NCBI RefSeq assembly: GCF_003846185.1
Contig: NZ_ML123034.1
Span: forward strand, 1,611,983 to 1,675,982
Reading direction: 5' to 3'
Length of the DNA: 64,000 bases
From: Streptomyces sp. ADI96-02
Lineage (GTDB): Bacteria > Actinomycetota > Actinomycetes > Streptomycetales > Streptomycetaceae
Under the pieces are notes generated by a model. That model had not been told where the DNA came from and searched no databases. It saw nothing but the letters and a program-made list of their open reading frames with translations. The position numbers were made by a program, and so were the translations under genes. Below are positions 54,535 to 63,731 of the stretch, piece by piece (position 1 is the stretch's first letter; the number at the start of each line of letters is the position of its first letter).

Positions 54535-56289
54535 GTGCCTCAACTACGCCTCGCACTGAATCAGATCGACTCGACCGTCGGCGACCTCGCCGGCAACTCC
54601 GAGGCGATCGTCCACTGGACCCGGCACGCCGTCGAGCAGGGCGCCCACCTGGTGGCGTTCCCCGAGATGGTGCTGACCGGCTATCCCGTCGAGGACCTGG
54701 CCCTGCGGTCGTCCTTCGTCGAGGCCTCGCGTCAGGCGCTGCGCGCGCTCGCCGCCCGGCTCGACGCGGAGGGCTTCGGCGAGGTGCCGGTCGTCGTCGG
54801 CTACCTGGACCGCTCCGAGCACGGGGCGGCGCGTTACGGGCAGCCGGCCGGTTCGCCGCGCAACGCGGCGGCCGTGCTGCACGGCGGCCAGATCGCGCTG
54901 AACTTCGCCAAGCACCACCTGCCGAACTACGGCGTGTTCGACGAGTTCCGGTACTTCGTGCCCGGCGACTCGATGCCCGTCGTGCGGGTCCGCGGCGTCG
55001 ACGTGGCCCTCGCCATCTGCGAGGACCTGTGGCAGGACGGCGGACGGGTGCCCGCCGCCCGGTCCGCGGGAGCCGGGCTGCTGCTGTCGGTCAACGCCTC
55101 GCCGTACGAGCGGGACAAGGACGACACCCGGCTCGAACTGGTCCGCAAGCGGGCGCGGGAGGCCGGCTGCACCACCGCCTACCTGGCGATGATCGGCGGG
55201 CAGGACGAGCTGGTCTTCGACGGCGACTCGATCGTCGTCGACCAGGAGGGCGAGGTCATCGCGCGTGCCCCGCAGTTCTCCGAGGGCAGCGTCATCCTCG
55301 ACCTGGACCTGCCGGCCGCCGCTCCCGAGGCCCCGTCGGGCGTCGTGGACGACGGGCTGCGCATCGACCACGTGGTCCTCTCCGACGGGCCCGTGCCCCC
55401 GTACGAACCGGAGCTGGCGGGCGGCTACGCCGAGCGGCTGGACGACGACGAGGAGGTCTACTCGGCCCTCGTCGTCGGACTGCGCGCGTACGCGGCGAAG
55501 AACGGCTTCAGCAGCGTGCTGATCGGCCTGTCCGGCGGCATCGACTCGGCGCTCTGCGCGGCCATCGCCTGCGACGCGCTCGGCGCGCGGAACGTGTACG
55601 GGGTCTCGATGCCGTCGAAGTACTCCTCGGACCACTCCAAGGGCGACGCGGCCGAGCTGGCGCGGCGCACCGGGCTCAACTTCCGTACCGTCTCCATCGA
55701 GCCGATGTTCGACGCGTACATGGGGTCGCTGGAGCTCACCGGACTGGCCGAGGAGAACCTCCAGGCGCGGCTGCGCGGCACCCTGCTGATGGCCCTGTCC
55801 AACCAGGAGGGCCAGATCGTCCTGGCGCCCGGCAACAAGTCGGAGCTGGCGGTCGGTTACTCCACGCTGTACGGGGACGCGGTCGGCGCGTACGGGCCGA
55901 TCAAGGACGTCTACAAGTCGTCCGTCTTCCGGCTCGCGAAGTGGCGCAACCGCGCCGCCGAGGAGCGCGGCCAGACCCCGCCCATCCCGGAGGCGTCCAT
56001 CTCCAAGCCGCCCAGCGCGGAGCTGCGGCCCGGCCAGGTCGACACGGATTCGCTGCCGGACTACGAGGTCCTGGACGCGATCCTGGAGCTGTACGTGGAC
56101 CGGGACCAGGGTCTCGACGCGATCGTGGCGGCCGGCTTCGACGCCGAGCTGGTGGCGAAGACGCTGCGGATGGTGGACACCGCCGAGTACAAGCGGCGGC
56201 AGTACCCGCCGGGGACGAAGATCTCGCCCAAGGGGTTCGGGAAGGACCGGCGGCTGCCGATCACGAACCGGTGGCGCGAGTCGTCGTAG
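54535..56289 (+). CDS. nadE: Glutamine-dependent NAD+ synthetase NadE
   Basis: A 584-residue two-domain enzyme. The N-terminal nitrilase-type glutaminase has the Glu in FPEMVLTGYPVEDLA, the Lys in NFAKHHLPNYGVFDE and the nucleophile Cys near 161 in VALAICEDLWQDGG. The C-terminal synthetase has the P-loop LIGLSGGIDSALCAA near 330 and the NKSELAVGYSTLYGD motif. It amidates deamido-NAD with glutamine-derived ammonia. Start at GTG 54535 (VPQLRLALNQIDST) fits the nitrilase N-terminus. The 3' end overlaps the convergent MFS gene by 29 bp. Confidence 0.95.
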   Translation: MPQLRLALNQIDSTVGDLAGNSEAIVHWTRHAVEQGAHLVAFPEMVLTGYPVEDLALRSSFVEASRQALRALAARLDAEGFGEVPVVVGYLDRSEHGAARYGQPAGSPRNAAAVLHGGQIALNFAKHHLPNYGVFDEFRYFVPGDSMPVVRVRGVDVALAICEDLWQDGGRVPAARSAGAGLLLSVNASPYERDKDDTRLELVRKRAREAGCTTAYLAMIGGQDELVFDGDSIVVDQEGEVIARAPQFSEGSVILDLDLPAAAPEAPSGVVDDGLRIDHVVLSDGPVPPYEPELAGGYAERLDDDEEVYSALVVGLRAYAAKNGFSSVLIGLSGGIDSALCAAIACDALGARNVYGVSMPSKYSSDHSKGDAAELARRTGLNFRTVSIEPMFDAYMGSLELTGLAEENLQARLRGTLLMALSNQEGQIVLAPGNKSELAVGYSTLYGDAVGAYGPIKDVYKSSVFRLAKWRNRAAEERGQTPPIPEASISKPPSAELRPGQVDTDSLPDYEVLDAILELYVDRDQGLDAIVAAGFDAELVAKTLRMVDTAEYKRRQYPPGTKISPKGFGKDRRLPITNRWRESS

Positions 56290-57529
56290 CGGGGTGTGCG
56301 GCCACCGGAGGCGTCCGGTGGCCGTCTTCGTCCGCCTGCGCCGGACGGGCCGGACCGGCCCCCGCCACCACCCGGGACGCCTTCGTCGGGCCGCGGTCCA
56401 GGAAGCCCGCCGTGACCGCTGTCGCCAAGCCGATCACCGCGAGCACCGCACCGACGAGCGCCGGCGAGGTCCAGCCCCAGCCGGCCGCGATGGCGACGCC
56501 GCCGAGCCAGGCGCCGCCCGCGTTGGCGAGGTTGAACGCCGAGTGGTTGGAGGCGGAGGCCAGGGTCGGGGCGTCCTTCGCCTTGTTCATCACGAGCATC
56601 TGGAGCGGGGTCGTCGTCATGAAGCCGACCGCGCCCAGCAGCACCACCATCACCAGCGCCGCCCACTGCACGTGCACGGTGAGCGGGAAGGCCGCCAGGA
56701 CCACGGCGAGCGCGCCGAGCGATCCGTACAGCGTCGGGCGCAGCGCCCGGTCCGTGAGGGGCCCGGCGGCCAGGGCGCCGGCGGTCATCCCGATGCCGAA
56801 GAGGGCCAGGACGAGGGTGACGGAGGATTCGCCGAAGCCCATCGCCTTCGTGGTCATGGCCGAGAGGTAGGAGTACACCGCGAAGACCCCGGCGAAGCCG
56901 AAGACGGCGGTGAGCAGGCCGAGGAGGACCTGTCGGTCGCCGAGGGCGCGCAGTTCGCGGCGGACGTCCTGGTGCGCCTCGAGGGGGATGCGGGGCACCA
57001 GGCGGGCCAGGGCGGCCATCGCGCCGAGTCCGATCGCCGCGACGACCAGGAAGGTCGCGCGCCAGCCGAGGTGCTGGCCGAGCAGCGTCGCGGCGGGGAC
57101 GCCGATGATGTTGGCGACGGTGAGGCCGAGGAACATCGTCGCGACGGCCCGCGCCTGGCGGTTCTCGGCGACGAGCCGGGCGGCGACGACCGCGCCGACG
57201 CCGAAGAACGCGCCGTGCGGCAGTCCGGCGAGGAACCGGCCGGCGAGCAGCCAGCCGAAGTCGGGGGCGAGCGCGGAGGCGAGGTTGCCGACGGTGAAGA
57301 CGGCCATCAGGAGCAGGAGCATCCGCTTGCGCGGGATCCGTGAGCCGAGGCCGGTCAGCAGCGGCGCGCCGAGGACGACGCCGATCGCGTAGGCCGACAC
57401 GAGGTATCCGGCGGTGGGCACGGACGTGCCGAGGTCGTCCGCCACGTTGGGCAGCAGGCCCATCATGACGAACTCGGTCGTGCCTATGCCGAAGGCGCTC
57501 ACGGCCAGGGCGAGCAGGGCCAGGGGCAT
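56261..57529 (-). CDS. MFS exporter (DHA1, AraJ/arabinose-efflux-like)
   Basis: A 422-residue twelve-TM protein. Signatures are AVSAFGIGTTEFVMMGLLPN, the motif TGLGSRIPRKRMLLLLM and FLAGLPHGAFFGVGAVVAAR, as in AraJ/YdhP-type exporters. The ATG at 57529 (MPLALLALAV) is preferred; longer frames upstream run through a hairpin and tandem repeats. The 3' end overlaps nadE. Confidence 0.92.
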   Translation of the reverse strand: MPLALLALAVSAFGIGTTEFVMMGLLPNVADDLGTSVPTAGYLVSAYAIGVVLGAPLLTGLGSRIPRKRMLLLLMAVFTVGNLASALAPDFGWLLAGRFLAGLPHGAFFGVGAVVAARLVAENRQARAVATMFLGLTVANIIGVPAATLLGQHLGWRATFLVVAAIGLGAMAALARLVPRIPLEAHQDVRRELRALGDRQVLLGLLTAVFGFAGVFAVYSYLSAMTTKAMGFGESSVTLVLALFGIGMTAGALAAGPLTDRALRPTLYGSLGALAVVLAAFPLTVHVQWAALVMVVLLGAVGFMTTTPLQMLVMNKAKDAPTLASASNHSAFNLANAGGAWLGGVAIAAGWGWTSPALVGAVLAVIGLATAVTAGFLDRGPTKASRVVAGAGPARPAQADEDGHRTPPVAAHPATTTRATGS

Positions 57530-57616
57530 GGGGAGGAACCTTTCGCGGTGGTGCGGGGACGGTGGCGGTGCGGGGACGCGGTGCGTGCGCGTGACGCGGG
57601 GAGGGCGCACGGCAGG

Positions 57617-57655
57617 GAGCCGTTGCCGGGCCCACGGGGCGCCCGGCAACGGCTC
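57617..57655. terminator. 15 bp perfect inverted repeat between the EEP and MFS genes
   Basis: Arms 57617 to 57631 and 57641 to 57655, 9-base loop. It is about 170 bp after the EEP gene stop and 90 bp before the MFS start, both leftward, so it may terminate the first or regulate the second. Confidence 0.55.
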
Positions 57656-57658
57656 TCG

Positions 57659-57679
57659 CCATATGCCATATGCCATATG
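57659..57679. repeat. Three tandem CCATATG units
   Basis: Each 7 bp unit contains the palindrome CATATG. The run is directly upstream of the hairpin and sits in the likely promoter region of the leftward MFS gene. The AT-rich repeats may be a regulator site. Confidence 0.7.
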
Positions 57680-57820
57680 TAAGTCAGCGGAACAAATTCT
57701 CGCAGACGTTTATGCCGTCGCGCGAACCGCCAGGTGAACGGCTCGTCGCGGTCCGGTCCTCACGGGTCCGTCCCGGCCGGGTCCGGCGTCCTCACGGGTC
57801 CGTCCGGCCCGGGACGCGCC

Positions 57821-58858
57821 TCACAGCCTCAGGCGGGCCGCGACCGGCAGGTGGTCGCTGTCGGTGGCCGCGAGCGTCCACGAGGACAGCGGCTCGACGT
57901 CCCTGACCATGACCTGGTCGATACGGGCCAGCGGGAACGAGGCGGGCCAGCTGAAGCCGAACCCGTCGCCCGCCGCGCCCTGGGTGGAGCGCATCTGGGA
58001 GGTGACGGCCTGGAGCGAGCGGTCGTTCATCGTGCCGTTCAGGTCGCCGAGGAGGACGACGCGCTTCACCGGCTCGTCGTCTATGGCCGCACCCAGCGCG
58101 TCGGCGCTGTCGTCGCGCTGGTTGGCCGTGAACCCGGCGTGCAGCTTCACGCGGACCGACGGAAGGTGCGCGACGTACACCGCGATCTCCCCCTGCGGGG
58201 CCTTGACCGTGGCGCGCAGGGCCCGGGTCCAGCCCATCTTGATGTCGACGGGCCGGGCGCCGGAGATCGGGTACTTGCTCCACAGCCCGACGGTGCCCTG
58301 CACCGAGTGGTACGGGTAGCGGCCGGCGAGCGACTTCTCGTACGTGGCGACCTGCCTGCCCGGCAGTTCCTGGAGGGCGACCACGTCGGCCCCGGAGCCG
58401 GCGACCTGCTGGGCCGTTCCGGCGGGATCGGGGTTCTTGGCGTTGACGTTGTGGCTGGCGACGACCAGGTCGCCGCCCGCGCCGGACTTGTCGGTGAACA
58501 GACCGCCGAACATGCTGAGCCAGACGACGGAGGGCAGCAGCAGCGCGATGAGCGCGGTCGCCGAGCGGCGCACCAGGGCCAGGACCAGCAGCAGCGGGAT
58601 GAACAGCCCTATCCACGGCAGGAAGGTCTCCAGGAGGCTGCCGAGGTTGCCCACCCGGTTCGGGATCCTGGCGTGCACGGCCATCAGCAGCGTCAGCACG
58701 AGGGAGCAGACCGCCAGCACGATCCCGCGCCGCCAGGTGCCGCGGTCCCGCGTCCACCGGCCCCACCGGCCCCACAGGCCGCGGAGGCGGGATTCGGGGG
58801 GCTGCGGCGACTGCTCCGCGCCGCCGTTGCCCGTGTCCGCTCCGTACGCCTGAACCAT
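57821..58858 (-). CDS. Membrane-anchored endonuclease/exonuclease/phosphatase-family protein
   Basis: A 345-residue protein with three N-terminal TM segments (from IVLAVCSLVLTLLMAVHARI to TALIALLLPSVVWLSMFGGL) and an extracellular EEP domain. Catalytic motifs are VASHNVNAKN, VVALQELPG, LLGDLNGTMND and the C-terminal SDHLPV. Related Streptomyces proteins are secreted or membrane-bound nucleases or phosphodiesterases; the substrate is unknown. ATG 58858. Confidence 0.9.
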   Translation of the reverse strand: MVQAYGADTGNGGAEQSPQPPESRLRGLWGRWGRWTRDRGTWRRGIVLAVCSLVLTLLMAVHARIPNRVGNLGSLLETFLPWIGLFIPLLLVLALVRRSATALIALLLPSVVWLSMFGGLFTDKSGAGGDLVVASHNVNAKNPDPAGTAQQVAGSGADVVALQELPGRQVATYEKSLAGRYPYHSVQGTVGLWSKYPISGARPVDIKMGWTRALRATVKAPQGEIAVYVAHLPSVRVKLHAGFTANQRDDSADALGAAIDDEPVKRVVLLGDLNGTMNDRSLQAVTSQMRSTQGAAGDGFGFSWPASFPLARIDQVMVRDVEPLSSWTLAATDSDHLPVAARLRL

Positions 58859-59050
58859 CGCGTCGTCCTCACTGCCTTGCTGTACACATCACCGCGCCCC
58901 GACCCTAGGCGATGAAAGGGATGTTTTTCGCCGTCCACGACGGCCGTGATGAAAGCAGGACGATCCGGGCGGGGTCGTGAGTTCCGCAGCGGGGCGTCGA
59001 GGGGGGCTTGTGACGGAATCATCACACTGACGAGTGTCCCGGCGGGTCAG

Positions 59051-59740
59051 TCAGTCCCGCGCCGCGGCCGGGGCGAGTCCCTGGAGCAACGCCCGGACGA
59101 TGCGGTCGACCAGGTCCTCGGGGAGCGGCGCGTCGGGGCGGTGCACGGTGCGTACCAGCATCGGGCCGACGAACAGCTCGTCGATCAGCTCCACGTCCAG
59201 GTCGTCGCGCAGTTCGCCCGCGGCGACGGCCCGGCGTACCGCCGACAGCATCGCGAGGCGGCGGGGCCCGATCACCGTGCGGCGGTACTCGTCCCACAGC
59301 CGGGGGTGGCTCTTCATCTGGGCGAAGACGTTGTGCAGGAGGACGGAGGAGCGCTGGGCGAGGCCGCGGGTGCGCATGGACTCCAGCAGGAGCCGCAGGT
59401 CGTCGAGCCCGGCCGTGCCGGAGACGGGCGCGTCGGCGGGCTCCATGGCGCGCAGGACGTCGACGAAGAGCTCTTCCTTGTCGTTCCAGCGCCGGTAGAT
59501 GGTGGCCTTGCCCACACCGGCGGTGCGGGCGATTCGCTCGATGGAGAGTCCGGACAGCGGCTCGCCCGCCTCCAGAAGGGTGATGACGGCGTCCAGGATG
59601 GCCCGTTCCGCCGCGGCGGAACGGGGTCGGCCGCGGCGGGGCTCCGGGCTGTGCGCCGCGTCGTGCGGGCCGGGTCCGTCGTGCGGGTGGGATCCGTCCC
59701 GCGCCGCGTCCCGGTACCGCTCGTCGTCCTGGTCCCGCAC
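59051..59740 (-). CDS. TetR-family repressor
   Basis: A 229-residue regulator starting at GTG 59740 with a 40-residue charged, His/Asp-rich leader. The HTH is LSIERIARTAGVGKATIYRR. The C-terminal domain is of the TetR_C type with LLHNVFAQMKSHPRLWDEY. Same-strand, 133 bp downstream of the DHA2 exporter at 59874 and separated by a terminator; it is the best candidate to bind the palindrome at 61521. Confidence 0.9.
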   Translation of the reverse strand: MRDQDDERYRDAARDGSHPHDGPGPHDAAHSPEPRRGRPRSAAAERAILDAVITLLEAGEPLSGLSIERIARTAGVGKATIYRRWNDKEELFVDVLRAMEPADAPVSGTAGLDDLRLLLESMRTRGLAQRSSVLLHNVFAQMKSHPRLWDEYRRTVIGPRRLAMLSAVRRAVAAGELRDDLDVELIDELFVGPMLVRTVHRPDAPLPEDLVDRIVRALLQGLAPAAARD

Positions 59741-59822
59741 GTGAAGCCGCCTCTCGCCTGCCGTTCTACCGACCGTCGCCCCGATTCTCGCCGACCCGAC
59801 GGGCCGCGGGCCGCCGGCCGCT

Positions 59823-59856
59823 GCGGGGAGCCGGACGCCGCCGTCCGGCTCCCCGC
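59823..59856 (-). terminator. 15 bp hairpin terminator after the DHA2 exporter
   Basis: Arms 59823 to 59837 and 59842 to 59856, loop CCGC, 18 bp past the exporter stop. Confidence 0.8.
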
Positions 59857-59873
59857 CGTTCTCAGCGCCGTTC

Positions 59874-61496
59874 TCAGCCGCGGGTGGCCGGTTCGGCCTC
59901 GGCGGCCGGCTCGTCGGCGCTGACCGGAGGCGTGTCCGTGGCGGCCGGCGGCCGGCCCGGCAGGAACAGGCCGACGACCAGGGCGCCGATCAGCGCGACG
60001 GCCGCCGAGCCCAGCGCCGTCACGTGCATGGCGCTCAGGAAGGCGTCGTTCGCGGCGGCGACCAGCGGCTTTCCGGCCACCGGGCCGAGCTTCGCGGCGG
60101 CGCCGAGCGTGGCCTCGATGGACTCGCCCGCCACGTCCCGGGCTCCGGCCGGGACCGCGCCGAGGTGGCCGTCGATGTCACCCCGGTAGACGGTGGAGAG
60201 CACCGAGCCGAGGACCGCGACCCCGAGCGCTCCGCCGACCTGGCGGAAGGTGTTGTTGACGGCCGATCCGGAGCCGGCCTTCTCGCGCGGCAGGGCCTGC
60301 ATCACGGCCACGGTGACGGGCGGCATGATGTGCGCCATCCCGGTGCCCTGGACGAAGAAGACGACGCACAGCACCCACACCGGCGTACCGGCGTCGAACA
60401 GGGCGAAGCACGCGAGCCCGGCGGCGACCAGCAGCATGCCGGCCGTGCAGACCGCGCGGGCGCCGAAGCGGTCGACGACCAGCCGGGCGCGCGGCGCGAA
60501 GATCATCTGGGCGGCGGCGAGCGGGACGATCAGCAGGCCGGATTCCAGGGCGGTGTAGCCGCGCACGCTCTGGAGGTAGAACGCGGAGAAGAAGGTCACG
60601 CCCATGAGCGCGAAGAAGACCAGCGCTATGGCGGCGACGGCCGCGGAGAACGCGGGCTTGCGGAAGTACGTGATGTCGATCGCCGGGTGGCTGCTGCGCT
60701 TCTCGTGCCAGACGAATCCGGCCAGGACCAGCAGTCCGCCGATGACGGCCAGGAGGACGGTGGGGTCGGTGAAGTCGGCCAGTTCGCCGCCGCGGATGAT
60801 GCCGTACACCAGCAGGACCAGGCCGACGATGGAGAGCACCACGCCTCCCGGGTCGACCTTGCCGGGATTCGGGTCGCGGGAGTCCGGCACCAGGATCGCC
60901 ATGGCGATCAGGGCGATCACCACCACGGGCACGTTCACCAGGAAGATCGAGCCCCACCAGAAGTGCTCCAGGAGCAGGCCGCCGGTGATCGGGCCGATGG
61001 CGATGCCGAGGCCGACGCTACCGGCCCAGATGCCGATCGCCTTGGGCTGCTCGTCGCGCTCGAAGACGTTCATCAGGACGGCCAGGGTGGCGGGCATCAC
61101 GAACGCCGCGCCGAAGCCCATCAGCGCCCGCCAAGTAATGAGTTCGCCGGGCGAGGCGGAGAGCGCGGCCAGCGCGGAGCCGAGGCCGAAGACGAGGATG
61201 CCGAAGAGGAGGACCTTCTTGCGGCCGATGCGGTCGCCGAGCAGGCCGGCGGTGAACAGCAGGCCCGCGAAGACGAGCGTGTAGGAGTTGATCGCCCACT
61301 CCAGCTCGCTCTGGGTGGCGCCGATGCCGGTGGGCGCGGGGCTGGCGATCGTCTTCACCGCGACGTTGAGGATCGAGTTGTCCAGCACCACGATGAGCAG
61401 GCTGAACATGAGGACGGCGAGGATCAACCAGCGGCGGCGGTGGATCGCCTCGGGAACACGGGGCGCGGCGGCGGGAGCGCCGGACGGTATGGACAT
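59874..61496 (-). CDS. DHA2-family (14 TM) MFS drug exporter
   Basis: A 540-residue protein with about fourteen TM segments. [40 protein letters not shown] and [20 protein letters not shown] identify the QacA/EmrB group. The C-terminal tail is Pro/Glu/Ala-rich. Starts at ATG 61496 with an operator-containing promoter immediately upstream. Export of a toxic compound under TetR control is the likely role. Confidence 0.93.
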   Translation of the reverse strand: MSIPSGAPAAAPRVPEAIHRRRWLILAVLMFSLLIVVLDNSILNVAVKTIASPAPTGIGATQSELEWAINSYTLVFAGLLFTAGLLGDRIGRKKVLLFGILVFGLGSALAALSASPGELITWRALMGFGAAFVMPATLAVLMNVFERDEQPKAIGIWAGSVGLGIAIGPITGGLLLEHFWWGSIFLVNVPVVVIALIAMAILVPDSRDPNPGKVDPGGVVLSIVGLVLLVYGIIRGGELADFTDPTVLLAVIGGLLVLAGFVWHEKRSSHPAIDITYFRKPAFSAAVAAIALVFFALMGVTFFSAFYLQSVRGYTALESGLLIVPLAAAQMIFAPRARLVVDRFGARAVCTAGMLLVAAGLACFALFDAGTPVWVLCVVFFVQGTGMAHIMPPVTVAVMQALPREKAGSGSAVNNTFRQVGGALGVAVLGSVLSTVYRGDIDGHLGAVPAGARDVAGESIEATLGAAAKLGPVAGKPLVAAANDAFLSAMHVTALGSAAVALIGALVVGLFLPGRPPAATDTPPVSADEPAAEAEPATRG

Positions 61497-61517
61497 GGCG
61501 ATGAGCGTAACGACGTT

Positions 61518-61545
61518 TCGATACGAGACCGTCTCGTATTGTTAA
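61518..61545 (-). promoter_or_regulatory. Exporter promoter with embedded TetR operator
   Basis: On the minus strand TTAACA (61540 to 61545), 16 bp, TATCGA (61518 to 61523). The perfect repeat ATACGAGA-CCG-TCTCGTAT (61521 to 61539) fills the spacer, so repressor and polymerase would exclude each other. Confidence 0.75.
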
Positions 61546-61685
61546 AGCTTTGCCCAACGGCCCAACGGCCCGACGGCCCGTCGTCATGCGGGCCCACTTC
61601 CCGAGTGGCGGGGCGGGATGCCACCATGGAAGGGATCCGGGGACGCCGTGAGGGCGCCTCGAGATGACGAAGGAGCCCAACCGCC

Positions 61686-62567
61686 ATGTCGCTTCAGGCT
61701 GCGCAGAATCAGTCTCCCCGCGCGGGCAGCGCCACCGACGGCAGCAGAGCGCTGTACGGAGGCACGTCCACCCGCCGCATCACCGTCCACGACATCGCCG
61801 CCGCCACCGAGCGCGGCGAGAAGTGGCCCATGCTCACCGCCTACGACGCGATGACGGCGTCCGTCTTCGACGAGGCGGGCATCCCGGTCATGCTCGTCGG
61901 GGACTCCATGGGCAACTGCCACCTCGGCTACGAGACCACCGTGCCGGTCACGATGGACGAGATCGCCATGCTCTCGGCGGCGGTCGTCCGGGGCACCCGG
62001 CGCGCCCTGATCGTCGGCGACCTGCCGTTCGGCTCGTACCAGGAGGGTCCCGTCCAGGCGCTGCGCAACGCCACCCGCCTGGTCAAGGAGTCCGGCGTCG
62101 GCGCGGTCAAGCTGGAGGGCGGCGAGCGCTCGCACGAGCAGATCCGGCTGCTGGTGGAGGCCGGCATCCCGGTCATGGGACACATCGGCCTCACTCCGCA
62201 GTCCGTCAACGCCATGGGCTACCGCGTCCAGGGCCGGGGCGAGGAAGCGGCCCAGCAGCTGCTGCGCGACGCGAAGTCCGTCCAGGACGCGGGGGCGTTC
62301 GCCGTGGTGCTGGAGCTCGTACCGGCGGAGCTGGCCGCCGAGGTGACCCGTACGCTGCACATCCCGACGGTCGGCATCGGCGCGGGCTCCGCGACCGACG
62401 CGCAGGTGCTCGTCTACACCGACATGGTCGGGCTGACCGGCGGCAAGGTGCCGCGCTTCACCAAGCAGTACGCGAACCTGCGCCAGGTCCTCGGGGACGC
62501 GGCGAAGGAGTTCGCCGACGAGGTCGTGGGCGGCGTGTTCCCCGCGCCGGAGCACACCTTCCACTGA
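61686..62567 (+). CDS. panB: Ketopantoate hydroxymethyltransferase PanB
   Basis: A 293-residue TIM-barrel enzyme. It shows [40 protein letters not shown] with the metal-binding Asp, [13 protein letters not shown] and [12 protein letters not shown]; the C-terminus has [20 protein letters not shown]. It makes ketopantoate from 2-oxoisovalerate and methylene-THF in pantothenate synthesis. About 30 N-terminal residues precede the conserved start of the domain, as in other Streptomyces. Hairpin terminator follows. Confidence 0.95.
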   Translation: MSLQAAQNQSPRAGSATDGSRALYGGTSTRRITVHDIAAATERGEKWPMLTAYDAMTASVFDEAGIPVMLVGDSMGNCHLGYETTVPVTMDEIAMLSAAVVRGTRRALIVGDLPFGSYQEGPVQALRNATRLVKESGVGAVKLEGGERSHEQIRLLVEAGIPVMGHIGLTPQSVNAMGYRVQGRGEEAAQQLLRDAKSVQDAGAFAVVLELVPAELAAEVTRTLHIPTVGIGAGSATDAQVLVYTDMVGLTGGKVPRFTKQYANLRQVLGDAAKEFADEVVGGVFPAPEHTFH

Positions 62568-62625
62568 TCCACCGGGCCCCGGCCCGCCGGCGTACGCGCC
62601 GCAACGGACCATTTCCCGCACCACC

Positions 62626-62660
62626 GACAGCCCGCCGACATCCCCCATCGGCGGGCTGTC
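62626..62660 (+). terminator. Hairpin terminator after panB
   Basis: A 13 bp perfect stem (62626 to 62638 with 62648 to 62660), 9-base loop, 58 bp after the panB stop. Confidence 0.75.
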
Positions 62661-62717
62661 GCCCGTCCGTCACCCGTCTGTCGGCGAGCTGTCGGCGGGC
62701 GCTGGTTGTCTGGGGAC

Positions 62718-63731
62718 ATGACGCGAATCGACAAGAACCCCAGGCGCGGCGGGAACGCCGTCGAGGTGCGGGGGCTGGTCAAGCACTACGGCGGGACCAA
62801 GGCGCTGGACGGCGTGGACCTCGACGTGCGCGAGGGCACCGTGCTCGGTGTGCTCGGCCCCAACGGCGCCGGCAAGACGACCCTGGTGCGCTGCCTGTCC
62901 ACCCTGGTCGTCCCCGACGCGGGACACGCGGTGGTGGCCGGCTTCGACGTGGTGCGCCAGCCCCGCCAACTGCGCCGCACCATAGGTCTCACCGGCCAGT
63001 ACGCCTCGGTCGACGAGAAGCTGTCCGGCTGGGAGAACCTGTACATGATCGGGCGGCTGCTCGATCTGCCCCGCAAGCGGGCCCGCGCCCGCGCCGACGA
63101 GCTGCTGGAGCGCTTCTCGCTCACCGAGGCCGCCCGGCGCGCCTGCATGGAGTACTCCGGCGGCATGCGCCGCCGCCTCGACCTGGCCGCCTCGATGATC
63201 GGCAGCCCCGCCGTGCTGTACCTGGACGAGCCGACGACCGGGCTCGACCCGCGCACCCGCAACGAGGTCTGGGACGAGGTGCAGCGGATGGTCGCCGAGG
63301 GCGCGACGGTGCTGCTGACCACGCAGTACATGGAGGAGGCCGAACAGCTCGCCAAGGAGCTGACGGTGATCGACAAGGGGAAGATCATCGCCCGCGGCGG
63401 GGTGGACGAGCTGAAGGCGAAGGTCGGCGGTCGCACCCTTCAGATCCGGCCCTCCGACCCGGCGGAACTGGCCGCGATGGCGCAGGCGCTGCGTGAGACC
63501 GGTCTCGACGGGGTCGCCGGGGCGCAGGCCGTGCCGGACGAGGGAGTGCTCTACGTCCCGATCCTGAGCGACGAGCAGTTGACCGCCGTGATCGGGCTGC
63601 TGGGCGCACGGGGCTTCTCCCTCGCCCATGTCGCCACCGCGCTGCCCAGCCTGGACGAGGTGTTCCTCGCCATCACCGGCGGCAAGGCCACCCACGTCAC
63701 CGACACCGTTCCCGAGGAGGTCGCCGTATGA
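62718..63731 (+). CDS. DrrA-type ABC transporter ATP-binding protein
   Basis: A 337-residue ATPase. Walker A is GPNGAGKT, the signature YSGGMRRRLDLAASM, Walker B VLYLDEPTTGLDPRTRNEVW, and the C-terminal extension follows the daunorubicin-resistance DrrA pattern. ATG 62718 is chosen; a TTG at 62706 is possible. It is coupled by ATGA to the permease. Likely role: export of a hydrophobic drug or lipid. Confidence 0.93.
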   Translation: MTRIDKNPRRGGNAVEVRGLVKHYGGTKALDGVDLDVREGTVLGVLGPNGAGKTTLVRCLSTLVVPDAGHAVVAGFDVVRQPRQLRRTIGLTGQYASVDEKLSGWENLYMIGRLLDLPRKRARARADELLERFSLTEAARRACMEYSGGMRRRLDLAASMIGSPAVLYLDEPTTGLDPRTRNEVWDEVQRMVAEGATVLLTTQYMEEAEQLAKELTVIDKGKIIARGGVDELKAKVGGRTLQIRPSDPAELAAMAQALRETGLDGVAGAQAVPDEGVLYVPILSDEQLTAVIGLLGARGFSLAHVATALPSLDEVFLAITGGKATHVTDTVPEEVAV

